From positions 1-7,294 of the forward strand of contig DASCNA010000212.1 in NCBI GenBank assembly GCA_036011305.1: DNA of 7,294 nucleotides, given 5' to 3'. Every line of letters starts with the position of its first letter. The stretch's first letter is position 1. The position numbers were made by a program, and so were the translations under genes. The notes under the pieces are model-generated. The model ran no database searches. It saw only the letters and a program-made list of their open reading frames with translations, and was not told where the DNA came from. Origin of the DNA: DASCNA01 sp036011305 (GTDB lineage Bacteria; Verrucomicrobiota; Lentisphaeria; Victivallales; GWF2-38-69). Shown piece by piece: positions 1 to 6,668 of the stretch.

Positions 1-173
1 TCATTGTTTAGGTTTTATATATATTTTTGTAAGTAATTTTATTCTAGTTTTTATACTATAATAAAATAGATATATAAGAGTAATTTTTTATGATTATTCA
101 AATATAAACATTTAATCGAATATGATTTTTCATTTTACAGTTAATAACTTAAGATTTCAAAGGCAAATTCTTC

Positions 174-2375
174 ATGATTATTAATGACGATTTATCTTTA
201 GCGCAGCAACATGCCGGGAGAAAAAAATTTTTACTTTTTTCTTTTATAAACGGAATTTCTTTTACCTGCATAAGTGGAAACTTGTTAACACTTTATATTT
301 TAAAACTTAACTGTCTGCCTTCAGTTGCAGCAACCATAGCATCATTTCTTTTTTTGGGAACTGTTTTTGCTGTAGTAGCCAAAGTGCTGATAAGTAAAAT
401 GGGGGCAGTTAAAACTATGGCATATTCATGGAGCTTTCGAAGCATAGCTGTTCTTTTTATTGCTGCTGTACCATTATTTAATTTTGTTAATGCACAATAT
501 TTAACCGCGGTACTGCTGACTTTTTTTTCTTTTTTACTATATTCAATCAGATCTGTAGGAATAGGCTCTACTCAACCGCTTATCGGGGAAATTACAACTG
601 AAGATAATCAGGGGACATTTTCCTCCTTATACTTTCTGTTTTACAGTATTGCCACACTGGTTGCATTAAGCTCAGTGCTTATATTGCTTTTTCTTAATAA
701 CTCTATTGTAATGTTCCAGATGATTCTCATTTTTGGAGCTGTCTGTGGTTTTTTATGTAGTTATGTAATATCCGGAATCACAGAAACAACACAACCGAGC
801 AGGTCTGCAGAAAAAGTTTTTATCAGGCATACTATTAAAAAAATCTGGAGAAATAAGAAATACAGGTTTTTTCTCCTCGCCAGATCTTTTTCTTTGTCAG
901 GAATTATTATCATTATACCGATATCTATTCTTGTTGTAAAAGGGATGTACGGTGTTTCGAATATGACTGCTCTTCTTTTTACTCTTGTACAGCTTTTTGG
1001 CGGAATTATAATGACTTATTTCAGCAGTATTCTCTCTGATATGACAGGCCCCAAACCACTCATCAAAATATATATAATAGTATTATTTCTTATTTCACTC
1101 ATGTGGGTTTTTGCTCCTGATGATTTTGTATGGTGGTATTGCTGCATTATTTTTTTTCTTGGCGGGGCATGTTTCAGAGGATTAAGCACTAGTTTGCTGC
1201 ATTATTTTTTAAAGATAATACCCAAAAGGGATAATGTGGGATTTACTTTATGTTTTACTACAATAGGAGGATTAACAGCAGGTCTTTGCGGAGTATTCAT
1301 TTCGGGTGGGCTGATAAGATTATTTGTACTACTTGGATATGACGCTTCACATATTTACAGGATCTATTATCTAATCATGGCATTTTTACTGATTCCTGTT
1401 TTTTATATTACTTATAGATTGACCACAGTTGCTGATTGGGAAGTTAATAAAGTTTTAGGTTTGATATTTGCCCCGCGTGATATGCAGACTCTTTTTGTAC
1501 TTAACAGAATACAGAAATATTCTACACCTAAATCAGAGTATCAAAATATTCTTAGACTCGAAAAAAAACATTCAGATTTATCAGAAGAAACTCTTCTTTA
1601 TTATCTCGAATCACCAAGATTTTATGTTAGGCTTGAAGCACTTAGAGGCCTTAGAAAAATACAGTTCAGTCTTGCTGCAGAGAAAGCTATTATGAAAGAG
1701 TTGCAGAATGGAGAATATTCAACAGGCTATCTGGCAGCAATAATTATGGCGGAAAAAAACAATAAAGAAGCAATTCCTCTTCTAAGAAAATATCTTGATT
1801 CAAGAGATTTTTATCTTAAAGGTACATCTATGATTGGGCTTGCTATTCTGAAGGATAAAGAAAAATACATGGAAATTGAACAGATTTTTAAAAAAACCGA
1901 AAACCCTAAGGTATTGATTAATGGTGCTGTGGCTCTTTCTAAAATGAATGATTTTAAAATGGTGGGGACCTTACTAGAAAAATCACTCATGTCAGTCTGT
2001 CCTGAAAAACTAATAAGAGATGAAATTATATATTGTGCCGCTGAATTAACTGGATATGGGGATGATTTTTATAAAATTTTACGAATTTACGAGAAAAATC
2101 AGAAAAACGGTTTAATGTCAGTCATAGATTACTTATCTGACCTGAAAGCGTTTGACTGTAAGCTCCAATCACCCGACAAAATCCTTATCAGACATTTTCA
2201 TAATGAAATTAATAATGCAGAGCTTGTGGAATATTTACAAACTTATTCAAAGCATATAGAAAATACGACTACGGTTACAACTATTTTACACTTCATAAAT
2301 AAAGTCGATCCATTTGATATAAGTAATGCTTCTTTTTTCTATATGTTTATAGTTTTTTGTGATAATTGGAAATAA
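174..2375 (+). CDS. MFS-type membrane transporter with C-terminal HEAT-like repeat domain
   Basis: The 733-residue product has two parts. Residues about 20-418 hold roughly twelve hydrophobic segments (near 21-44, 51-73, 87-105, 108-127, 150-174, 179-200, 240-257, 266-287, 298-313, 319-337, 360-385 and 396-416). A basic cytoplasmic loop at about 205-232 separates two six-helix halves, which is the major facilitator fold in the inner membrane. The substrate cannot be read from the sequence. From about residue 440 the protein is soluble and helical. Residues 474-605 contain about four degenerate HEAT/PBS-lyase-like units, visible as recurring pairs of helices (for example RFYVRLEALRGLRKI near 482-496 and LINGAVALSKM near 581-591). 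Typical MFS proteins are about 400-450 residues, so the tail adds some 300. The start is the first ATG, with AAAGG at 159-163 about 10 bases upstream. It stops with TAA and no clear terminator follows. MFS assignment is fairly sure; the repeat assignment is by pattern only. Confidence 0.8.
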   Translation: MIINDDLSLAQQHAGRKKFLLFSFINGISFTCISGNLLTLYILKLNCLPSVAATIASFLFLGTVFAVVAKVLISKMGAVKTMAYSWSFRSIAVLFIAAVPLFNFVNAQYLTAVLLTFFSFLLYSIRSVGIGSTQPLIGEITTEDNQGTFSSLYFLFYSIATLVALSSVLILLFLNNSIVMFQMILIFGAVCGFLCSYVISGITETTQPSRSAEKVFIRHTIKKIWRNKKYRFFLLARSFSLSGIIIIIPISILVVKGMYGVSNMTALLFTLVQLFGGIIMTYFSSILSDMTGPKPLIKIYIIVLFLISLMWVFAPDDFVWWYCCIIFFLGGACFRGLSTSLLHYFLKIIPKRDNVGFTLCFTTIGGLTAGLCGVFISGGLIRLFVLLGYDASHIYRIYYLIMAFLLIPVFYITYRLTTVADWEVNKVLGLIFAPRDMQTLFVLNRIQKYSTPKSEYQNILRLEKKHSDLSEETLLYYLESPRFYVRLEALRGLRKIQFSLAAEKAIMKELQNGEYSTGYLAAIIMAEKNNKEAIPLLRKYLDSRDFYLKGTSMIGLAILKDKEKYMEIEQIFKKTENPKVLINGAVALSKMNDFKMVGTLLEKSLMSVCPEKLIRDEIIYCAAELTGYGDDFYKILRIYEKNQKNGLMSVIDYLSDLKAFDCKLQSPDKILIRHFHNEINNAELVEYLQTYSKHIENTTTVTTILHFINKVDPFDISNASFFYMFIVFCDNWK

Positions 2376-2435
2376 AGAAAGTAAAATTTTAAAAGTTTAA
2401 TTGTCTGCATGTTAGAGAAAATAATTTTATATTTA

Positions 2436-2463
2436 TTGACATTTATCAACAACTTATTAATAG
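2436..2463 (+). promoter_or_regulatory. Possible promoter for the pcm-like gene
   Basis: A perfect -35 hexamer TTGACA lies at 2436-2441 in the gap between the transporter gene and the methyltransferase gene. The -10 is weak: TAATAG at 2458-2463, after a 16-base spacer, is the best I find. It would give a leader of about 60 bases. The call rests mainly on the -35 box. Confidence 0.3.
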
Positions 2464-2528
2464 TTTAATGTTTTTTTCTTGCTCCTAATTATGGTAATAG
2501 ATGTTGATTTAATAAAAAATAGTTAATT

Positions 2529-3128
2529 ATGATAACCAAAGAACATTTGATAAAAAAACTAAAAAATGAAGGTTTTTCTGAACCTATTTTAAATGCATTT
2601 AGTAGTATAAGGCGTGAAGATTTTATTTCAGAGAAACTGTTATCCTATGCCTACCAAGACATACCTTTGCCACTAGGCTTTAATTCCACTATATCACAGC
2701 CTTATACAATCGCCTTTATGCTGAATCTACTGGAAATAGAAAACAGTGAAAACTTTAATATTTTAGAAATTGGTTGCGGTTGCGGTTATGTATTATGTCT
2801 GATGAATGAACTGTGTAGAAAAAGTCAATTAATTGGTATAGAAGTTAATGAGGAAGTAGGATATGACGCTATTGAAAGATTAGATACATATGAAAACATA
2901 TATGTAAGAATCGGAAATGGTAAAAAAGGCCTTGCTGATGAAGCTCCTTTTGATAGAATCTTGTTAAGTGCTGATGCAGGTGAAAGACCCTATCACCTAA
3001 TAAAACAGTTAAATGATTATGGGATAATTGTTTCACCGGTCGGGAATTCTATTTTTAAAATCAAAAAAAAAGGCACAGATATTACTGAAGAAGAATTTTA
3101 TGGCTTTCGTTTTGTGCCTTTAGTCTAA
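2529..3128 (+). CDS. pcm: Protein-L-isoaspartate O-methyltransferase (Pcm family)
   Basis: Pcm enzymes use S-adenosylmethionine to methylate L-isoaspartyl residues in aged cytosolic proteins, the first step of their repair. The 199-residue product shows the family hallmarks in order: RREDF (28-32, usually VPRExF), AYQDIPLPLG (41-50), TISQPY (54-59, the signature substrate/cofactor loop), methyltransferase motif I ILEIGCGCGY (78-87), the acidic ligand region IGIEV (102-106), a glycine-rich GNGKKGL (129-135), and APFDRILLSADA (139-150) where typical members have a more alanine-rich TAAA. SPVGN (169-173) near the end matches the usual IPVG. Length is slightly below the usual 205-220, with a shortened C-terminus. 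There is no recognisable Shine-Dalgarno sequence before the ATG, but no in-frame alternative start exists: a TAG lies three codons upstream. It lies in the same orientation as the downstream homocysteine methyltransferase gene but appears separately transcribed. The family call is firm; isoaspartyl specificity is inferred. Confidence 0.88.
   Translation: MITKEHLIKKLKNEGFSEPILNAFSSIRREDFISEKLLSYAYQDIPLPLGFNSTISQPYTIAFMLNLLEIENSENFNILEIGCGCGYVLCLMNELCRKSQLIGIEVNEEVGYDAIERLDTYENIYVRIGNGKKGLADEAPFDRILLSADAGERPYHLIKQLNDYGIIVSPVGNSIFKIKKKGTDITEEEFYGFRFVPLV
3069..3121. terminator. Inverted repeat at the 3' end of pcm, possible terminator (best read on the minus strand)
   Basis: AAAGGCACA (3069-3077) and TGTGCCTTT (3113-3121) form a perfect 9-bp stem, extendable by a G-U and an A-U pair, with a loop of about 31-35 bases. 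It lies inside the last codons of the methyltransferase gene. On the minus strand the stem runs directly into a T run (the A run at 3063-3071), the form of an intrinsic terminator. On the plus strand the following bases are only loosely T-rich. No minus-strand gene is seen feeding into it, so the role is uncertain. Confidence 0.3.
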
Positions 3129-3155
3129 TATTTGTTTTAGAAATTCAAAAACAAT

Positions 3156-3183
3156 CTGACATTTTCGTTTCTGTGAGTATATT
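3156..3183 (+). promoter_or_regulatory. Predicted sigma70-type promoter of the homocysteine methyltransferase gene
   Basis: CTGACA (3156-3161) is one mismatch from the -35 consensus. It is followed by a 16-base spacer and TATATT (3178-3183) as -10. A second -10-like TATAAT sits at 3189-3194. Transcription would start about 30 bases before the ATG at 3223, leaving room for the GAGG ribosome binding site at 3211-3214. This is by eye only. Confidence 0.45.
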
Positions 3184-3222
3184 TAAATTATAATGAATAA
3201 ATAAATTATAGAGGTATATCTT

Positions 3223-4113
3223 ATGGGTAAGAAAACTATTGTTGAATTAGTAAAAAACGGTAAAATACTTGTCTCGGACGGTGCATGGGGCACTTTTTTA
3301 CAGATAAAAGGTTTGAAGCCCGGAGATTGTCCTGAATTATGGTGTGTTGAACATAGCGGAGATGTATTGGATATAGCCAAAGGCTATATTGCCGCAGGTT
3401 CTGATATGGTCGAAACAAATAGTTTTGGAGGTACACGGTTCAAACTTGAACATTATGGCCTCGCTGATAGAACATCTGAGTTAAATGAAGCAGCCGCCGC
3501 AATTTCAAGAAAAGCTGCAGGCTGTGATAAATATGTTATCGCATCAATTGGCCCAACTGGAAAAATGCTTTTAATGGGCGATGTCTCTGAGAAAGAACTT
3601 TATGATGCTTTTAAAGAACAAGCTGCTGCTTTAGAAAAGGGCGGTGCAGATGCTGCATGTATTGAGACAATGTCTGCTTTGGATGAAGCTGTAATAGCGG
3701 TTAAAGCAGTTAAAGAAAATACAAATCTTGAGATAATATGTACTTTCACATACGAAAGAACTGTTAACGGTGAATATCGCACTATGATGGGTGTTTCTCC
3801 TACAGATATGGCTTCAGCTGTAATTGAAGCCGGTGCAGATATTATCGGTACTAACTGCGGTAACGGAATTGAACGCATGATTGAAATAGTTAAAGAGCTG
3901 CGTTCTTTTGATAAAAATATTCCAATACTGGTTCATGCTAATGCAGGGTTACCTACAAATGTTGATGGTGTGGATATATTCCCTGAGACACCTGAAGTTA
4001 TGTCAAAACTTGTACCAGAACTGATCAAAGCCGGTGCCAATATAATTGGTGGATGCTGCGGGACAACTCCTGAGCATATCAGCGCCATTAAAGAAGCAGC
4101 ATTGAATTTGTAA
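3223..4113 (+). CDS. Stand-alone homocysteine S-methyltransferase domain (MetH N-terminal/BHMT type)
   Basis: This 296-residue cytosolic protein belongs to the zinc-dependent homocysteine S-methyltransferase family, TIM-barrel enzymes that move a methyl group onto homocysteine to give methionine. Visible motifs are SDGAWGTFLQ (18-27, usually DGAMGT), VETNSFGGT (63-71), SIGPTG (108-113), IGTNCG (208-213) and GGCCGTTPEHI (276-286). Cys212, Cys278 and Cys279 are the three expected zinc ligands, and all are present. NAGLP (240-244) is also a family signature. There is no folate-binding, cobalamin-binding or reactivation domain, so the protein equals only the first module of cobalamin-dependent MetH. 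It must take methyl groups from a separate corrinoid protein or from a small methyl donor such as S-methylmethionine or betaine; the sequence does not tell which. The start has GAGG eight bases upstream. Family confidence is high; the donor is unknown, so no symbol is given. Confidence 0.9.
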   Translation: MGKKTIVELVKNGKILVSDGAWGTFLQIKGLKPGDCPELWCVEHSGDVLDIAKGYIAAGSDMVETNSFGGTRFKLEHYGLADRTSELNEAAAAISRKAAGCDKYVIASIGPTGKMLLMGDVSEKELYDAFKEQAAALEKGGADAACIETMSALDEAVIAVKAVKENTNLEIICTFTYERTVNGEYRTMMGVSPTDMASAVIEAGADIIGTNCGNGIERMIEIVKELRSFDKNIPILVHANAGLPTNVDGVDIFPETPEVMSKLVPELIKAGANIIGGCCGTTPEHISAIKEAALNL

Positions 4114-4123
4114 TTAAAAATCA

Positions 4124-4164
4124 AAGCCGATTCAGTTCATGTTTGTTATGGCTTGAATCGGCTT
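4124..4164. terminator. Bidirectional intrinsic terminator between convergent genes
   Basis: AAGCCGATTCA (4124-4134) and TGAATCGGCTT (4154-4164) form a perfect 11-bp stem around a 19-base loop. It begins 10 bases after the stop codon of the homocysteine methyltransferase gene and lies 56 bases beyond the stop of the convergent acyltransferase gene. On the minus strand the stem is followed by a T-rich run (complement of the A-rich 4110-4123). On the plus strand a looser T-rich stretch starts near 4175. It probably ends both transcripts, most efficiently the minus-strand one. Confidence 0.75.
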
Positions 4165-4220
4165 CATATAAAAATTGTTTTATTTGTTTTTATCTGGCTT
4201 ATCTTACCTCAATTAACTGA

Positions 4221-5048
4221 TTACTTTTTTAATGCATATGTTTTGTTTTTAAGAAATCTCATCAATTCTTCTGAAGTTTTGTAACTTTTACATGTTTCAG
4301 CAGAAATAACGTCTCCTATTTTTAATGGAATGTCATGATTACAGGAACGACCACATTCGCGAGCTAACCATAAAGTTCTAAGTACAGGATTTATTTTACC
4401 TAATAATTGAAAAAATTTACTATTATGTCCATCAAAAAAAACACATTGAACAGGACATTTACCGTTTCTTACAATCACGCCGGCTGCTTTTGGCCATTCC
4501 TTATCAATAACTCCTTTTTTAATTTTGTTGTATGTTGAAACTTCTCCGGCGGGGAATACACCTAAGACATGGCCGTCTTTAAGCCACTTTATAGTTTCCC
4601 GTATACCACCAAAACTTTTACGTGAAGAGTCGGAATTTTCGAATGGATCAACAAGAAAAAAATGCTCTTTTAATTTAGGAATTCCGCCTAATATATAATT
4701 AGCCATTAGCTTTACATCAGGTCTCACTCTTTTTAGCAGTGCCAGTAAAGCAATTCCGTCCACTGCACCGTAAGGATGATTTGCTACAACAATCAAAGGA
4801 CCTTGTTTGGGTATTTTTTTTATTTCTGACTCAGATACATTCAGTTTAATATTCATAACATCTTTATGAAATAATTTCTCTGCAAAATTATCATCGGAAT
4901 CAATATTACATGCACCCTCATAGATTTCATCTATTCTACTTATACCAAGAATGGAAAATAAAAGCGGCTGTATTATTTTTGCTAAAGGTTTTGGTAGTTT
5001 ATTTTGAAGACCTTTCCCAAGTCCGTTACTAATCATTTTTTTACACAT
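4221..5048 (-). CDS. Lysophospholipid acyltransferase-like protein (PlsC/hemolysin-type family)
   Basis: The 275-residue product is a membrane-associated glycerolipid-type acyltransferase, expected to transfer an acyl chain to a lysolipid or an ornithine/amino-lipid precursor. Its catalytic block is VVANHPYGAVDG (87-98), with His91 and Asp97 as the charge pair. The spacing is HX5D rather than the HX4D of classical PlsC; I recall the same HPxGxxDG form from the hemolysin/ornithine-lipid branch. FPAGEVS (165-171) is the second motif, with Ala where most members have Glu. VFFDGHNSKFFQLLGKINP (203-221) followed by RTLWLARE (224-231) is typical of that same branch. An N-terminal amphipathic/hydrophobic stretch lies at about 20-36. 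GGAG stands 8 bases before the ATG, a good promoter lies about 40 bases upstream, and a shared hairpin terminator lies downstream. The acyl acceptor cannot be determined from sequence. Confidence 0.85.
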   Translation of the reverse strand: MCKKMISNGLGKGLQNKLPKPLAKIIQPLLFSILGISRIDEIYEGACNIDSDDNFAEKLFHKDVMNIKLNVSESEIKKIPKQGPLIVVANHPYGAVDGIALLALLKRVRPDVKLMANYILGGIPKLKEHFFLVDPFENSDSSRKSFGGIRETIKWLKDGHVLGVFPAGEVSTYNKIKKGVIDKEWPKAAGVIVRNGKCPVQCVFFDGHNSKFFQLLGKINPVLRTLWLARECGRSCNHDIPLKIGDVISAETCKSYKTSEELMRFLKNKTYALKK

Positions 5049-5088
5049 GTAATATTCTCCGTAACAGTAATGGTATTGTTTAATTGTA

Positions 5089-5117
5089 ATTCTACACGAC
5101 TAATTATGATACATCAA
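5089..5117 (-). promoter_or_regulatory. Predicted sigma70-type promoter of the acyltransferase gene
   Basis: Read on the minus strand, TTGATG (5117-5112) is separated by exactly 17 bases from TAGAAT (5094-5089). These match the -35 and -10 consensus at four and five of six positions. The start point would be about 35 bases before the ATG at 5048, so the acyltransferase gene probably has its own promoter rather than depending on the SpoIIAA-like gene upstream. Confidence 0.5.
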
Positions 5118-5169
5118 TAGACTCAAATTTTACATCTTAGCTGTACTACTACGGGTAAGATATTATAAT

Positions 5170-5523
5170 TTATTTATCTTCAATATATTTCCAAGCTTCT
5201 TCAAGTTGTGAAATGTCAAAATATTTAATTCCGGTTATAAGTCCGGCAGTTTTTGTTGATATTTTAAGCCACAGCTTATTTCCTACAATAGCCGTTCTAT
5301 CATAATTTTTTAAATTTTTTAAATTAAATATTAAATCTTGCTTTAATGCTTTGAAAGTTTTAAAACCTTTAAAATTCTTGAAGGATCCAAGCCAGCTAAT
5401 GGAACCGTATTTTTCAATTGTCAACTTAAAATATTTTATTACTTCTGCAAGTTCTTCTTCAGTAATTTTACCTGGAGCATCAAATCCTATTACTCTGCCG
5501 GCTGTTCTTTCTAAAATTTTCAT
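5170..5523 (-). CDS. SpoIIAA-like (STAS-related) protein
   Basis: The 117-residue product matches the layout of the SpoIIAA-like family (STAS-superfamily fold; small cytosolic or membrane-peripheral proteins without established enzymatic activity). An N-terminal strand GRVIGFDAPGKITEEEL (9-25) opens into the 'G-x-[IL]-T-xx-[ED]' start of the first helix. RTAIVGNKLWLKI (76-88) is the conserved central 'riAvVGd..w' strand. A terminal segment IKYFDISQLEEAWKYIED (99-116) matches the usual '(v)kyF...e.eeAlaWl'. The serine phosphorylated in true SpoIIAA anti-anti-sigma factors is not evident, and no anti-sigma kinase gene is nearby. Residues 48-61 form an unusual four-fold FKx run. There is no clear Shine-Dalgarno before the ATG; the leader is almost pure A/T. 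The gene is divergent from the lipoprotein gene. The family call is good; the cellular role is unknown. Confidence 0.75.
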   Translation of the reverse strand: MKILERTAGRVIGFDAPGKITEEELAEVIKYFKLTIEKYGSISWLGSFKNFKGFKTFKALKQDLIFNLKNLKNYDRTAIVGNKLWLKISTKTAGLITGIKYFDISQLEEAWKYIEDK

Positions 5524-5659
5524 TATTATTAATTTTTTATAAAAAATATTAAATGTTTAAATAAGTATAACTTTATTAAATGAATATAATAGCGCATAAC
5601 GTTTAGATGGTTGATAAAAATAATTTATTGATATCAGGATTTATTTATTCAAATATATT

Positions 5660-5668
5660 TGATATAAT
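5660..5668 (+). promoter_or_regulatory. Extended -10 promoter of the lipoprotein gene
   Basis: TGATATAAT at 5660-5668 is a perfect extended -10 element (TG, one base, TATAAT). The -35 region at 5640-5645 (TTTATT) is poor, as expected for extended -10 promoters. Transcription would begin near 5675, about 30 bases before the preferred ATG at 5708 and only about 12 before the ATG at 5687, which supports the later start. Confidence 0.5.
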
Positions 5669-5694
5669 AATCTTACAAGCTGTTTAATGATGAC

Positions 5695-5700
5695 AAAAGG
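5695..5700 (+). promoter_or_regulatory. Ribosome binding site that decides the lipoprotein start
   Basis: AAAAGG at 5695-5700 sits seven bases before the ATG at 5708. The two earlier in-frame ATGs (5687 and 5690) have no purine-rich site before them and would add seven residues ahead of the basic n-region of the signal peptide. The start at 5708 is therefore preferred. Confidence 0.6.
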
Positions 5701-5707
5701 TTTTATT

Positions 5708-6127
5708 ATGAGAATCAAAGATATTGCTCAATCAATAATTATATTCACTACAATGTTTCTTGTATCTTCCTGCTCAATAATGTCAACAGAAGGAGAACTT
5801 GAGGCACCACAAAAATATACAAAGAAAAAAATTATAGATTCTTGTAAGGCTGTATTAATTAAAAATGGCTGGGAAATATCCAGTATAAATACGCACAAAG
5901 GAGAGATAAGTGCATCTAAGCCTGATACTACACCTGAGAGACCATCAAGCTCTAAAATGATAAGAACTATAAATATTGAACTAGATGCAACTCAGCCAGA
6001 TACAATTATTTATCTGTCTGCTGCATCAAGCCGTGGACAATGGAGCTCTGATGATATATTCAATTGGTTTTCCATGGAACTAAGAAAATCCTTACCTGGT
6101 ATAAAAGTAATTAATCAAAAAAAATAA
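5708..6127 (+). CDS. Predicted outer-membrane lipoprotein of unknown function
   Basis: From ATG 5708 the product is 139 residues (146 if the ATG at 5687 is used). It starts with a lipoprotein signal peptide: basic MRIK, a hydrophobic core IIIFTTMFLV (10-19), then lipobox VSSC with Cys22 as the lipidation site. Ser at position +2 is not the Asp inner-membrane retention signal, so the Lol pathway would be expected to carry it to the outer membrane, if the organism follows that rule. The mature part is a single small alpha/beta domain: a helix around 34-50 (KKIIDSCKAVLIKNGW), strands around 52-66 and 84-104, and a closing helix around 112-127 (DIFNWFSMELRKSLPG), ending in a basic tail. A second Cys lies at about residue 42. 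I do not recognise the family. It is divergent from the SpoIIAA-like gene and has its own extended -10 promoter. Confidence 0.75.
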   Translation: MRIKDIAQSIIIFTTMFLVSSCSIMSTEGELEAPQKYTKKKIIDSCKAVLIKNGWEISSINTHKGEISASKPDTTPERPSSSKMIRTINIELDATQPDTIIYLSAASSRGQWSSDDIFNWFSMELRKSLPGIKVINQKK

Positions 6128-6158
6128 ACTAATGTTAAATGAATAGTAGACAAATCAA

Positions 6159-6200
6159 TTGTGTACACAAAATCAACCGTTATGATATGAAGAATATCAT
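6159..6200. promoter_or_regulatory. Two adjacent dyads, possible operator, upstream of the 119-residue gene
   Basis: TTGTGTACACAA (6159-6170) is a perfect 12-base palindrome, flanked on both sides by the same 7-mer AAATCAA (6152-6158, and 6170-6176 overlapping the last base). Twelve bases further on, ATGATAT-GAAGA-ATATCAT (6182-6200) forms a 7-bp stem with a 5-base loop. No T run follows either, so they look more like protein-binding sites than terminators. Both lie upstream of a TATAAT (6232-6237). Confidence 0.35.
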
Positions 6201-6231
6201 TCAATAGTTAGTCCATAAAACGATATTAGAT

Positions 6232-6237
6232 TATAAT
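6232..6237 (+). promoter_or_regulatory. Candidate -10 element for the 119-residue gene
   Basis: A perfect TATAAT lies 26 bases before the ATG at 6264. The -35 region is poor (TTAGTC at 6208-6213 with an 18-base spacer is the best seen), and there is no upstream TG. A weak core promoter just downstream of two dyads would fit regulated transcription, but the region is so AT-rich that TATAAT can arise by chance. Confidence 0.3.
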
Positions 6238-6263
6238 ATAAAGATATTAAATATAAGGTCAAT

Positions 6264-6623
6264 ATGGCATTTATAAAGGTGACAAAGGATCCTTGCTCAA
6301 CGCTTAAGGGTAAATATCACGCAATTTTTTCAGTCAACTCAAACGGACATGCTTCACTTAGGCTTCTTCAAAAAGGAATTGATTGGTTGAAAAAGCAGAA
6401 GATTCAGTTGGCTGCTGGTGAAAAACTTGAATTATATAACGATGATACCACAGGAGAACTCGCTATCAAAAAGTCACCTGACGGAAAATTTATTTTAATA
6501 GCTACATCGGTAACAACTCTCATGATTACAGCAAATGAGCTTAAAAAAACTACTAACAATCATACTAAGTTTATGATGAGAGAAGCTGATGAGTACGATT
6601 TTGTTCTCACCCCATATCCCTGA
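6264..6623 (+). CDS. Small protein of unknown family (119 residues)
   Basis: I do not recognise this protein. It has no signal peptide, membrane segment or Cys/His cluster (a single Cys at residue 11), so it is probably cytosolic. Residues 30-48 look like a helix rich in Lys and Leu ending in DWLKKQKIQ. The region 48-95 looks like short beta strands with turns (AAGEKLELYNDDTTGELAI at 50-68, KSPDGKFILIATS at 70-82, TLMITANELKK at 85-95). The tail 96-119 is polar, with an acidic READEYDF stretch and a Pro-containing end. A single compact beta-rich fold, possibly nucleic-acid binding, is conceivable but unproven. AAGG at 6255-6258 stands five bases before the ATG. Coding character looks real: length, a ribosome binding site and amino-acid balance. 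It is the only gene in the window ending in TGA. Confidence 0.7.
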   Translation: MAFIKVTKDPCSTLKGKYHAIFSVNSNGHASLRLLQKGIDWLKKQKIQLAAGEKLELYNDDTTGELAIKKSPDGKFILIATSVTTLMITANELKKTTNNHTKFMMREADEYDFVLTPYP

Positions 6624-6668
6624 CATGCTTAACTAAAGTTATCTGATGTTCTGCTTCCTGTATTCATC

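Noticed and set aside
1..60. A short open frame at the left edge as the tail of an upstream gene.
   Set aside because: It is only about 19 hydrophobic codons in AT-rich sequence, with no recognisable motif.
2444..2452. A DnaA-box-like sequence (TTATCAACA, one mismatch from TTATCCACA) in the gap before pcm.
   Set aside because: It is a single copy with one mismatch. There is no cluster of boxes and no dnaA, dnaN or other origin-linked gene nearby.
3183..3436. Minus-strand reading frames opposite the start of the homocysteine methyltransferase gene.
   Set aside because: They lie opposite a strongly conserved enzyme gene, lack ribosome binding sites and have no recognisable content.
5170..5523. 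An anti-sigma-factor partner-switching module around the SpoIIAA-like gene.
   Set aside because: No histidine-kinase-like anti-sigma factor, PP2C phosphatase or sigma factor gene is present, and the phosphorylatable serine of true anti-anti-sigma factors is not evident.
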